From Ophiosphaerella korrae (taxonomy: Eukaryota; Ascomycota; Dothideomycetes; Pleosporales; Phaeosphaeriaceae): 64,000 nt of DNA. The notes below the pieces were generated by a model. It worked only from the letters and a program-made list of their open reading frames with translations. It was not told where the DNA came from and did no database searches. Below are positions 33,635 through 43,427 of this stretch, one piece after another. The stretch lies in NCBI GenBank assembly GCA_028456385.1, contig JALNQF010000009.1, positions 186,001 to 250,000 on the forward strand, read 5' to 3'. The position numbers were made by a program, and so were the translations under genes. Every line of letters begins with the position of its first letter. Within the stretch, counting starts at the first letter, position 1.

Positions 33635-35176
33635 ATGGGTAAACTTCAACACCAATCACCTGCTCTACCAGAAGGTGTTCGCTACTACCTGCTTCGAGGG
33701 TCAGCCATGGTCCCATTAGTTCCAGTCGACCAACTACCCTTCCAACTCCAGGGTATACCAAGTCGGTTGTCTCATCGCCAGATGTCTGACGAGAACTGGA
33801 AGCTTCTTCAGGAGACGGAGCATGATTCGAAGCCTTTATCGGTTCAGGCTCCCAACGACCTTTTACTTTCAAAATCCGCGCCAGTGTCGAAACCACACTT
33901 CCTCACTCCAGACCACCATGTCCGGGCTGAGATGGTCAACACGGTCATAACGTCTCAACAGCCTGACCCCCGGCCACGTCAACAATCAAATGAGACTATA
34001 TCCGTCTCTCCACACACTCCAAGCATTGGCCATACAATGCCATCCTTGCTACCTGATAGAATTACTTCTGTCCATAAGGCCGATACGCAGTGTTTCAGCT
34101 ATCGTATCCCCTACCCCTCCGGTGTCGAGCCCGACCCATCAAAGAAGCAATTCTGTACGCACTGGATCAAGACTGGTGAATGTGCCTTTCTCTCTGTAGG
34201 CTGCAAGTACAGACACGAAATGCCTATGATCGACAAACTACGTGAACTAGGGTTCATGCAGGTACCAAGGTGGTGGAAAGAGAAGTCTGCAATCGTAGCT
34301 CGAGGCCCGACGTGGATGCAGCGTCGACTTGCCGCCGGTAACAAATCGGATGAAGCTTCAGACGACATGCCATCGCCTCGCATGTTCCCAGACCCTTCTA
34401 CGTTCAAAACTAGGGATGACAAGACTAGCGCCCATCGAACTCAATCAGAGCGTCTTAATCTTCGCGAAGACAAGCCATACGAACAAGCGACAAGCCCGAA
34501 GCTGGGCGCAACATTGCCCATATCTATTATTCCCAAAAGCAAAAACCGACGTGGGAGTGAGGTATCAGACTTACTCATCGATCTCGATGAGACACCCACC
34601 GCGCCCTCAAGCCCTCCTCAAACACCCAATCATTCATCGACCAGCGGAAGTTCCTCCGGCACTCAAATCCCATCCGGCCGTCTCTGCAAACCGCAATTCT
34701 CACCCTATACCGAGCAGCCCACCTCAATCCTCGCCCGCAGCTCCACCCGTCCAAGCATCGAAACGCACAAACAAGACGAAAATAAAGCCCAACAAAACAA
34801 AACGCATAAACAACTACCGGCCCCCCATCCTCAAATCCACAGAGCACACCCCGCCCGTCAACGCCCGCTCCAAACACAGAGACCCTCATCGCAACACCAC
34901 AAAACGCCCCCCCTTGCATCCGCCAAGCCGCTGCCTTTCCCACACCCAGGCCTCACAGCTAGTTCCCACGCGCTGTTCTATGCCCCAGACGTCCGTGACG
35001 ACATGGGCGGGCGAGTGTTGGCCAAGTACATTGAAGGCGACGGCGACATTGCAGAGTCGGCCGTGAGGGCCGATCACGCGCGCCGCTATGCAAACCCAAA
35101 GGTGCGGGTAAAGAGGAGCGTGAGAGCTGGGATGGCTGCGGCGCAGGGGAGTGCGATGAGGGTTGCTATGCTCTGA
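33635..35176 (+). CDS. CCCH zinc-finger protein, putative RNA-binding (513 aa)
   Basis: Intronless. ATG at 33635 (TTGAACATGGGT), stop at 35176. The N-terminus (about 1-60) reads as a small folded segment (EGVRYYLLRGSAMVPLVPVDQLP). A single CCCH finger lies at about residues 174-197 with spacing C-X8-C-X6-C-X3-H (CTHWIKTGEC, then CAFLSVGC, then CKYRH). It is followed by a short conserved helix (MIDKLRELGF, VPRWWKEKSAI). The rest is Ser/Pro/Lys/Gln-rich and probably disordered. CCCH fingers of this kind usually bind RNA, so a role in mRNA processing or decay is inference. There is no signal peptide. I cannot name the orthologue. Confidence 0.8.
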   Translation: MGKLQHQSPALPEGVRYYLLRGSAMVPLVPVDQLPFQLQGIPSRLSHRQMSDENWKLLQETEHDSKPLSVQAPNDLLLSKSAPVSKPHFLTPDHHVRAEMVNTVITSQQPDPRPRQQSNETISVSPHTPSIGHTMPSLLPDRITSVHKADTQCFSYRIPYPSGVEPDPSKKQFCTHWIKTGECAFLSVGCKYRHEMPMIDKLRELGFMQVPRWWKEKSAIVARGPTWMQRRLAAGNKSDEASDDMPSPRMFPDPSTFKTRDDKTSAHRTQSERLNLREDKPYEQATSPKLGATLPISIIPKSKNRRGSEVSDLLIDLDETPTAPSSPPQTPNHSSTSGSSSGTQIPSGRLCKPQFSPYTEQPTSILARSSTRPSIETHKQDENKAQQNKTHKQLPAPHPQIHRAHPARQRPLQTQRPSSQHHKTPPLASAKPLPFPHPGLTASSHALFYAPDVRDDMGGRVLAKYIEGDGDIAESAVRADHARRYANPKVRVKRSVRAGMAAAQGSAMRVAML

Positions 35177-35530
35177 GTGTGTGTGTGGCCACGGATGCAC
35201 ATTGTATATCGTCTTGCGCGGGAGTCATGCGAAAGGAATTGGATCGTGGCATATTTCTCTTTATTTCCCCCCTCCCCCCCCTCCTCCTCCCCCCTTCCAT
35301 TTATAGGATTGACTAGACTTTTTTCCTTTGTACGCCGTAGACGTTGTAAATATTTGTTACTTTTCACTTGCGATGGAGTCTTGGCGCGATGGGGCATTGG
35401 AAATGAGATGGTGATGCGGCGGGTTTGTAGATGTAATTCATGGTAAGTAATACTTGGTTAGATTGGTTATACATGATTGCACCCGTGCCTCGTTGTTTCC
35501 CTGCAATGTGTCCATGCCCACGTTTAGCAC
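35177..35530. other. Convergent 3' region with pyrimidine tract
   Basis: Between the stop of the CCCH gene and the stop of the secreted-protein gene. It holds a C-rich and CT-rich tract at about 35,262-35,300. No gene. Confidence 0.5.
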
Positions 35531-36770
35531 CTACGTCGCAGGGTCCTCGTTATCTCCGCCTGGATTGTCGCCGCTAGGAGGGTCAAATAACTCGCACAAC
35601 GGCATTCTATAGTCTGCAGCATATCAGCATCGTATCGCCTAGCCAATTCAAACTGGGCGCTTACTGTCATAAGTCGGGCTCTCCCAGAAATCAGAGTCCT
35701 TCACGTAGCAGAAGTCCTGTGTATATATATATATAAGTACAATGACGCACAGAAGCTGCAGCTACTGACCGTTGTCAAGTCCCAATATGTAGTCTCGTTT
35801 GTTTTTGACTGCGTTACGCATTGTACCCAGACCTCCTGGTTGAACTTGTAGCGCTTCTCAGTCTTGCAGGTTTCGAGGGGGCAGCTGCGGCAGTAGGCGT
35901 ACTAGACAAGGTATACGAGTTAGTAAGTATTTCATTCGCATTCTGTGCGTAGACATTACCTCCTCGCCAATAGTTGCATTTACGAGATACATGACGCCAA
36001 GGTCGGCAGGCTTAGGGAGTGGTTCAGGGTCTGCCTCGCGTTTGTTGACATCGCTTGTGCCGTTTTCGTTGTTGTGGTTGTTAGGCTCGATAAGTGGGAT
36101 GGGGCCGCAAGACTCCAGGTATGTGATGTCAGGCTTGGAATAGAGGTTCTTTTGCGCGACGTAGCAGTTGTTGGTTGTCTTCATCCAATACCTGCTGTAT
36201 GTTAGAATCAAACGAGTTTACTTTTTTTTATAGTTCTTACGGGTCGTCAATGATCAATTGTCCTTCTGGGGTCCAGCAAGTCAGATCGAGGTTGGTTTCT
36301 TCGGGAAGGTATGCCACAGTGTCGCAGGTGAGTGTAGGGCACGACCTGCATTCTGTCTTGTATTTAGTTGTCGCAGGTTCGATAGTGAGATGCTGCTCTT
36401 CGGAATCGCGGCCGCAGTATGCGAGGTCACTTGTATCTGTTTATTGTATCAATTGAGTGGCTGTTGAATTGCCTTGGCCCTTACAGTCACCGTTATACTC
36501 CACCACATCATACTGCGTAACGTAACATCCAGCCTCGCTCTTCAGCCACAGTCTATCACCCATAATCCTCGTTCCTCGAGTCCAACATGTTACGTTAAAT
36601 GTCTCATCATAACTATAATTCAGCTTATTTGGGCAGAGCGAACGTGGGCAAGTTTTGCATTCTGTCCAAAATTCTGCTTGTGTTGAGATGTAAGGTTTGA
36701 TGTCTGCTTTAGAAATTTTAGCAATAAGAAGGATAATCCAAATGGAGCACAGCGACCAGGATGCGAACAT
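35531..36770 (-). CDS. Secreted protein with three Cys-rich tandem repeats (327 aa)
   Basis: Six exons: 36770..36485, 36436..36241, 36194..35960, 35901..35770, 35716..35665 and 35613..35531 (984 nt, 328 codons, all junctions in phase). An N-terminal signal peptide is evident (hydrophobic SIWIILLIAKISKA after MFASWSLC). Three repeats follow, each with the order C-X2-CP-X3-C, an aromatic stretch, a (T/Q)C-(W/V) motif, a Trp-containing loop such as WLKSE or WMKTT, and CYV. They begin near TECKTCPRSLC, TECRSCPTLTC and AYCRSCPLETC. The layout resembles small beta-barrel domains held by disulphides, possibly SH3-like, but that is inference. No GPI signal is obvious, and the C-terminus is acidic. 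The family is unknown to me. Role possibly extracellular or cell-wall. Confidence 0.75.
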
Positions 36771-37564
36771 GGCGAATGGTCCTGTAATCTAGGATAGGCG
36801 GAGACGAACACAAGCAAGCGTGAAGAAGATGAAGGAAGCACTATTGATATGGCGAACAGAGAGACAGTTCAGAAAATAGAACAGCCTTTACCCCTGCCTT
36901 GCATAACTGGGGCGCTGCAGCGGCTAGGAGGATGACCGCGTCGACGTGGAAATGCGGAAACCGAAATCATATAACATCGTATCGGTACTTCGAACGCCCT
37001 ACACGTTCTAGCCCTTCTTACGTAAGGGACGAAGCACAAACATGTGGAACATCGCCATGATCGAAAATCCCTGACAATGCCAATCATCCCAAATAATTGA
37101 CATGCTGTGCCAGGCTAGGAGATGGTCATCAAGCAAAGTATTCGGGTAAGAGGCTGGGTTGTATGTCATAGCTCGCTATTGAACTGCCAACAGGAACATT
37201 GCCACTATATCGGACCAATCTAACGGCTCACTGTATACAACAAGATGCGGGGTGGTCATGTACAAGCATTCTCAGCCGCATATTGTAGGCTGGGCAATTT
37301 CAGGCTAAAGTCGGTAGCATCAGCGACAAGCCGCGCCGAACAGATCAGGAAAACAGTGTTCGCAATAGGAAGCTCTGAAGAAGCAGGGCGAAAATGCTTG
37401 TATTTGGTTTTGAGATCTTACTGTGACGAATTGAATGGGTTTGTCTAGCGGTGAGGTGTAATCTCACCACTTAGACTCCCTATACGAATGAGCTTTCAGC
37501 TTGCCCTTTGCGAGATGAGCCATGCCATACGGTGAGAACGTTTAGTTATCGCTACTCAAAAATC
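36771..37564. other. Intergenic, no supported gene
   Basis: About 790 nt upstream of the secreted repeat protein and downstream of the cytochrome gene. Short frames only. Confidence 0.5.
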
Positions 37565-38263
37565 TCAAGCATCAAAACGTTTCGCAACAACCGGCTTTGC
37601 CCAGCTCTTCCAAGTGTTGAACTGACTGCTCTTCGCCTTGCTGAGGTCAAAGACAACCTGACCCTGAGCGGTATGTTTGGAGACAGCAGAACCGGCATTA
37701 GCTCTCTGGGCTGGTGCGTTCGCATTTATCGCGTAGCCGATGCTGGGCGCAGTGTCTGTCATCTTGAACGTCGTGCCATCGGTTTGGATACATTTTGAGC
37801 AGAGAAACGTCTTGGTCCAATGAGTGCTATTGACATATGTACCATTTGCGATGGGTATCTGGGAGAATGTGCCAGTTGTTACAGCCGGCGATCCATAGTT
37901 CCTACATGCGATGTCAGCTTCATACGTCGGAATCAATTGTCACGTCAAGATATCGAGTACGTACGCTGTCTTTCTGAAGCTGCTTACAACAGTTTGCTGA
38001 TTTGGCCAGGAGATAAACAACAGTTTACCGAGCATACCACCTCCGAAACTGACTCCAGTGAAACCTGTGCCCTTGCCACCAACTGTCGCAATGAAATCGG
38101 TATTTCCAGTGAAATTTTCAGGGAGGGCAATGCCAAAGAACGTGCCACTGCTGTGCTGGAAGGTATTGAAAGTGATACCAGACTTGACATCGGTGTATGG
38201 AGCCGGCGACTGGGCAGTTGTGAGCATAGACACCGCTCCAGCTAGAAAAATAGAAAGCTTCAT
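37565..38263 (-). CDS. Secreted stand-alone cellobiose-dehydrogenase-type cytochrome domain (211 aa)
   Basis: Exons are 38263..37965 and 37901..37565 (636 nt, 212 codons), with a 63-nt intron 37902-37964 (GTACGT..GCATGTAG). A signal peptide is clear (MKLSIFLAGAVSMLTTAQ). The mature chain matches the DOMON-like b-type cytochrome of cellobiose dehydrogenase: YTDVKSGITFNTF near its start, then SFGGGM, whose Met77 corresponds to the axial heme ligand. His176 in SAVSKHTAQG is a candidate second ligand. Cys134 and Cys137 may form a disulphide. There is no flavodehydrogenase domain and no carbohydrate-binding module. Stand-alone members are known in ascomycetes, and a role as extracellular electron carrier, for example to lytic polysaccharide monooxygenases, is inference. 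Confidence 0.85.
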
Positions 38264-39367
38264 GATGATAGAAACCACAAAGATAGCGCAGGAGTAGCAA
38301 AAGTATCGAGATTTTGGTTTTTGACGTCTAGCCACACGCTTTGAAGCCCTTCTAGAGGCCCCCTTATAGGTTTCTGTAACCTTGATTACTGCGCGTTCTC
38401 CGGCAAGCAGAACCGGATGCCGCTTCAATTTCGACAAATCTCTTGCATTGGGCTATATCTCAACTTATTTTCTTGTGTAAATATCATCGCCTACCTGTCG
38501 GTAAAGCCAGTGGCTAGTCCTGAAGTCATTCCAAACCTCGATGTAATTGCCTGTAAATGATAATCCGAATTGGCGTCTCAATGATTGGCGGCTGCATAGG
38601 TGGTCTCCAAGATTGCGATATAGACAAAGACCCGATCATAGTTTGTTCCCTGCACGAGATAGATGAACCTTAGGCGCGGCCCTCTAGAAGCTGTTTCAAG
38701 GAAGAATTGAAGATACCAGGTGGTCAAAGCGTCGCAATATGCGTCGGCAGTCATAACCATGGCAACAGATCGCGTTAGGCACTGGCATCACTACCACCTC
38801 TCACCAATTGTTCCATAGAGGCTGTAGGAAATGTTCATAATTCGGACTCATCTCGCAAAAGAATGTGGCGCAGTCCTTTCACTAAAGTGAATAACAATAA
38901 ATACAGCCATACAACAAAGAGGCGTAGATTTTGGGGCCTTGACTGCCCACACAACGACCAATTTGCAGAATGGAGACATGAGTGAAGTGGTGGACCCCTG
39001 AGGCTGTTCATGTGATGAGCTAGAGCAAATTTAGCCTAGTTTTACAGCTCATGGCATGTCGCCGGTGCTATCAGCTCCTTATGCCACAGCGCAGGTAAAC
39101 AAATACCATCGAGATAAGTTCAAGCGGAATACTTTGGTAAATAAAAGTCACCATACATACTGTTAGGACGCTAACCACAAAGAACCACAGACTCGGGTGA
39201 CACTATGTCAGCTGAAGTGGAGGGAGATTGAGTAGCGAAGGAGCACGTCACGCTAGTTGAAGGCATTTGTTATTTCCGCATACGACCAAATAGAATCCCG
39301 AGATAAGCGAGAATCAGTTCAAGGGATTGTTTGCTCAAAACGAATAAGAAATAGGACAGTCTCCAAG
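38264..39367. other. Divergent intergenic region between the cytochrome and HET genes
   Basis: About 1.1 kb, moderately AT-rich, with no supportable coding sequence. A short minus-strand frame at 38578-38760 has no recognisable features. Confidence 0.5.
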
Positions 39368-41500
39368 ATGGCTAGCGAAAGCCAACCTGCACATGCTGTT
39401 GTAGGGGCCTGTGATCTGAATACTGATGCAGCAACTCGACGCGCAAAAAACACCAAATGGCCAGATAAACTGCCAAATCATCTTCATAAACCTCTAAGCC
39501 CAAGCAAGAAAAGTGTCAGGTTACTAGAGGTGCTCCCTGGCTTCGGAGACACTCCTGTCAAATGTATACTTTCGCAAAATAGCCTTGATGATAACCCATC
39601 ATATATAGCATTGTCGTATACATGGGACCAAGATAGCCGAAAACGACGCATTATCTGTGACGAACAAGAAATGGAGATTGGAGATAACCTCTGGAATTTT
39701 CTACGTCAATTCCGCCGACAACACAGCCTCGAGCAGTATGACAACGGCGGAGCCTGCAACAGTATTTGCCATCTATGGATCGATGCTGTTTGTATCGATC
39801 AGAGTAACTTGAGAGAGAGAAATCAACAAGTAGCTCAAATGCGCGATATTTACACCAAAGCGGAATCCGTCATCGTCTGGCTGGGGCTATCTCGAGGGCA
39901 GGAAGAGCTGGCCTTTATACTCACCAGGTATCCCAGTCTTCTGAGAGTCGATGAGTTTCAAACAGAGTTGTTGAACTTCCTCAACAAACCATACTGGACA
40001 CGCGTGTGGGTAGTGCAAGAGTTTGTGCTTGCAAAATCCGTGGCGGTCTGGTGTGGTGAGCATATTGCGAATGCTGTTGCATTCGACAGTATCTGGCGCG
40101 AAGACCAGGCTCTATCAATTCATAAAAAGCTGTCCAAGGCCATTTTAAAATCACCTGCGTGGCCGCTTTTCAAGTACAGGAGAGATTTTCGTCGTGGTAA
40201 TGGAGCAACCACTTCGTCGAAATTTCGCCTTCGCGATCTTCTTCTTTCTTTCTCCTCCTCTCAAAGCACTGAGACATTCGACAAGATTTACGGGTTCCTT
40301 GGCATTGCATCCAACTCCCTCAAAGCCACCCATGCAATATACCCCGATTATTCCAAGGCACCTGTGGAACTCCTAGCAGATGTGCTTCGAAATCAGTATT
40401 CCATACAAGGCCAAGGCTCAGATAAGCACAGTCACGAATTTTTGATCCTGCTCTTGCGAATACTGCACGTTTCGCGCAGAGAGTTCGTAAGATACGTGTT
40501 GCGAATCGATAGTGGGCTAGAAAAACACGTCTATGTACTGTTCTCATCAGAGTTCACGGTCCCTCCTTTATCATTTTTAGGGCAGATCATCGATATCGGA
40601 TCCTTTGAGCATGTCAACGAACATCATAAATACAATGCAAAGTCTGCTGTGACTGATTCGTCGACAAGTCTACGCCGCTTTTCCAGCTCGGATTCGGTAG
40701 ACTTAATCTCAGCCGTGACACGTTCGGAAACCGCGTTATGGCTTGATTTTGAAGAGTATGGGCAAGGCGAAGCTTTGCTGCAATCTAGAATACAAAATTC
40801 CGTGTATTCTATTGCCCAATCCCTCTCTAGTAGTGCAAAGTCAAACGGTCAAACTTCATCTGGTAGCATTCCAGTCCCAAATCAACCATATCAGGAACTT
40901 GGGAATACGGACTTCCAACAGCTATTATGTCGCAGTTTTACAGACGCTTCTACAGCTTATCATCGCGCTTTACAGGATCTTCCTGAGCATCGAGGATATT
41001 GGTATAGAAACATCGCCACGTTTGTAGGCACGAACCAAGTTATCGGTGTGATGTGTCAACTTGATGGGTATCGAGATATTTCACTCGTTGCCACTCATAT
41101 ATGCAGCTTCGCCGGTAGTAAAGACTCCGATAAGGCGTTGATCCTACAACAGCACGATCAAGATGGCTACGCTATAGTTGGACTTGCTGTTATTGCCATC
41201 TCAAAGCCGGAAACTGAAACGAGAAGTATTGCCGAATCTTTACAGAGCATGTTTCGCGGAAGGAGGGCTGCGCCTATTCGATCATCTTTAAGCAGTCTTT
41301 CTCAGCTAGAGGCCCCGGTCCTATCGATGTGCTTCCACTGCCATCTCACGGACCTTTTGGAACTCAACCGTTGTGGAATTTTGAACGAAGAACAACTACA
41401 TTGCCTCTTGGAGCATTCATTGGAAGATGAAGCAAATGAGAATGTTCATAAATGTAAGACTGGGATGAAGAAATATCCGATCCTTCAATTTGGGTCGTGA
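39368..41500 (+). CDS. HET-domain (heterokaryon incompatibility) protein (710 aa)
   Basis: Intronless from the ATG at 39368, which has a strong context (TCCAAGATGGCT). The HET domain occupies about residues 85-235. Its three conserved blocks are visible: SYIALSYTWD, LWIDAVCIDQSN with RNQQVAQMRDIY and SVIVWLG, and NKPYWTRVWVVQEFVLA. The C-terminal about 470 residues carry no domain I recognise; a late Cys/His cluster (MCFHCHLTDLLELNRCG) is present. HET proteins take part in vegetative incompatibility or NLR-like cell-death pathways. A specific partner cannot be named, and no NLR or prion-like partner lies in the window. Adjacent DNA contains decayed genes. Confidence 0.9.
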   Translation: MASESQPAHAVVGACDLNTDAATRRAKNTKWPDKLPNHLHKPLSPSKKSVRLLEVLPGFGDTPVKCILSQNSLDDNPSYIALSYTWDQDSRKRRIICDEQEMEIGDNLWNFLRQFRRQHSLEQYDNGGACNSICHLWIDAVCIDQSNLRERNQQVAQMRDIYTKAESVIVWLGLSRGQEELAFILTRYPSLLRVDEFQTELLNFLNKPYWTRVWVVQEFVLAKSVAVWCGEHIANAVAFDSIWREDQALSIHKKLSKAILKSPAWPLFKYRRDFRRGNGATTSSKFRLRDLLLSFSSSQSTETFDKIYGFLGIASNSLKATHAIYPDYSKAPVELLADVLRNQYSIQGQGSDKHSHEFLILLLRILHVSRREFVRYVLRIDSGLEKHVYVLFSSEFTVPPLSFLGQIIDIGSFEHVNEHHKYNAKSAVTDSSTSLRRFSSSDSVDLISAVTRSETALWLDFEEYGQGEALLQSRIQNSVYSIAQSLSSSAKSNGQTSSGSIPVPNQPYQELGNTDFQQLLCRSFTDASTAYHRALQDLPEHRGYWYRNIATFVGTNQVIGVMCQLDGYRDISLVATHICSFAGSKDSDKALILQQHDQDGYAIVGLAVIAISKPETETRSIAESLQSMFRGRRAAPIRSSLSSLSQLEAPVLSMCFHCHLTDLLELNRCGILNEEQLHCLLEHSLEDEANENVHKCKTGMKKYPILQFGS

Positions 41501-41815
41501 ATGTGAATATATGTTCTGTGACTTTGTCTTGCATGGTTTAATTTGTGAACCATTCGGCTACAAAGTATATAGAGAAGGAGTACGGTGTTCGTCCCCTAGC
41601 TGGCATAGCAGTCACATTTCATCTCGGATTTGTGTATTTGCACAAGACATGCTCTTATGAATTCATCACTTTCCTCTTTTTTTCTACATATTTACATATA
41701 CTATTAATCTCTACTAACTCAAGTCCACTCCTTTCATGTATCAGATCCGCCCTAAAGGGAGTGGAAGTGGATTAGTTGTCGTCCTTGATCCTTGGCTTGA
41801 AGAGCGTGGTCTTAT
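41501..41815. other. AT-rich 3' flank of the HET gene
   Basis: No gene. T-rich stretches are present around 41,670-41,720. Confidence 0.5.
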
Positions 41816-42253
41816 TTATTGTCTAATCAGGTCACAAATCCTCTTCTCATCCAGCAGCTCACCTTCAACTAATCGCCCGACTTCTTTCACCTCTCCGTCA
41901 ACCCGCTCATACCGAACCAGAGCCGGCACACAATTGATATTCCAATGTGTCCGGAATCGATTGGTTGGATCTTTATATCTATCCCCCGTAGTCAGTCATA
42001 CACCCACACGTCGGCACGATTATTAACTTACTCGGCTTTTAATCCCACGTTCACATAATTCACGGATGGCGCGGAAGAATCAGAGAAGACCTTGTTGATG
42101 ACTGGAAGTGCGGCTCCGACGTCGCTGCACCATGGCTGGTTTGTCTCTGGGTCAACCGAGGCGATATAAGATGAGAAAGCTTGCATTGGGTTCTTCGGGT
42201 AGTGCTAGCTCCTGTGCAGATTTGGGTACCTCAAAGGAGTGAATAATGGCCAT
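41816..42253 (-). pseudogene. Thioredoxin-domain protein (TXNDC17/TRP14-like), frameshifted
   Basis: Exon 1 42253..42032 and exon 2 41978..41816 are joined by a normal 53-nt intron (41979-42031, GTAAGT, branch ACTGAC, GATAG). Exon 1 starts MAIIHSFEVPKSAQELALP. It must then change frame around 42,180-42,200 to continue as YIASVDPETNQPWCSDVGAA. The exon sum (385 nt) is one nucleotide over a multiple of three. The second exon is a perfect family C-terminus (YKDPTNRFRTHWNINCVPAL, then GRLVEGELLDEKRI). The active-site motif reads WCSDV; in this family the equivalent position is WCPDC or WCPDV. The simplest reading is a recent pseudogene, but a sequencing error or an unrecognised small intron is possible. 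Confidence 0.65.
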
Positions 42254-42389
42254 AATCTGTAATAACGGTCTTTGCAAAATTTGAAATACAATGTTGTTGT
42301 GAGAGCTCACGAGTCTTTAGATCACCTAATCGGCTTTCCTGAACGGAACAGGACTAATATTCCTCCGGCGCCCCTTGTAGTTAGTATTT

Positions 42390-42770
42390 GCTGGGGCACC
42401 TTCCTCAGCGATTATCTGCATCAGATCAATAGCATTCCGAACCGCTGTATCGCCACCTAAACCACATATTGGACTGATTGCATGTGCTGCATCCCTAATG
42501 ATAAACTATATCTCTTCTTACAATGAAAGGTCAAGTCTCCCCCTCGGGCACCGAAAAGTCCTTTTCCCAAGGAACGCAGACCTCAACCTTCACTAAACCT
42601 AAGATCCTTCAGCAGAGCGAAGAAAATACCTTCATGAACAGTGTGCATATACGGAGCCCGTATAACAGTGTCAGTCCTCGCACGCTTCAGACCTTCGATT
42701 TTGGAGATCTCTTGGCAGGTCTTGGACCAACAATCACGACTATGAGCCCGTGGACCATGTCAGAAACTTC
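42390..42770 (-). pseudogene. Relic of an FAD-dependent monooxygenase
   Basis: Two blocks remain on the minus strand. At about 42,390-42,498 the translation RDAAHAISPICGLGGD followed by TAVRNAIDLMQII matches the GD/DG-type second FAD-binding motif of salicylate-hydroxylase-like monooxygenases. At about 42,715-42,755 VIVGPRPAK resembles a degraded GxGxxG Rossmann fingerprint. In intact members these are separated by roughly 280 residues. Here there are about 220 nt and several stops between them, so the gene is internally deleted and dead. Confidence 0.55.
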
Positions 42771-43427
42771 AGCGTGTGAATGCTGTAGATGGAGTTTTTG
42801 CATCAAGCCCAAAGATCGGCTAGATAGAACGAGGTGGCTAGAAAAGTACAAATCCCCTTACTTTTCTCGCTAATCGTATTACCAAGAGGTGAATTTTTAT
42901 TTCTCTATAATACTAGACTTTCTTTTCGCTGCGTGGTAGGCACACTCAGACTTGTACGCGCTAGGTGATGAACATAAGAGACAAAAGAGTCAGAAGAGCT
43001 GAAAATTGGACCCCATGTATTAGGCGATAGTATTGTAAAATCATTGCCCTAGATGATCAGCAGCAACCAAATATACACAACCAAGGAACTTCTTCCACCA
43101 CAACAGTCTCGATTTGAATGGAAGAATTTAGGTCAGAAAAAGTATCGTACAGCATCAAATTGGTATACAAAAACGGTATCAAGAATACGATCAGACGACG
43201 AACAGAAACTAAATTGGGGTATTGAGAAGTGATCCATGAGGCTTGGCTATCCATCCAAAAAAAAAACACCAAACCAAATTAAATCTTCGAAATTGCGTCT
43301 TTTGCTGTTTCTTTTATATTTCATAAAATTCTTAGCATTCTAAGTGAATGCTGGCAGAAAAGAAAGGCCAAAATGGCAATGGACACTGTGAAGTAGTTCA
43401 AAAGTATACAACATGCCACTACGAAAG
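42771..43427. other. AT-rich intergenic region
   Basis: No supportable gene. Possibly the eroded 5' part of the monooxygenase relic and the 3' flank of the next gene. Confidence 0.4.
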
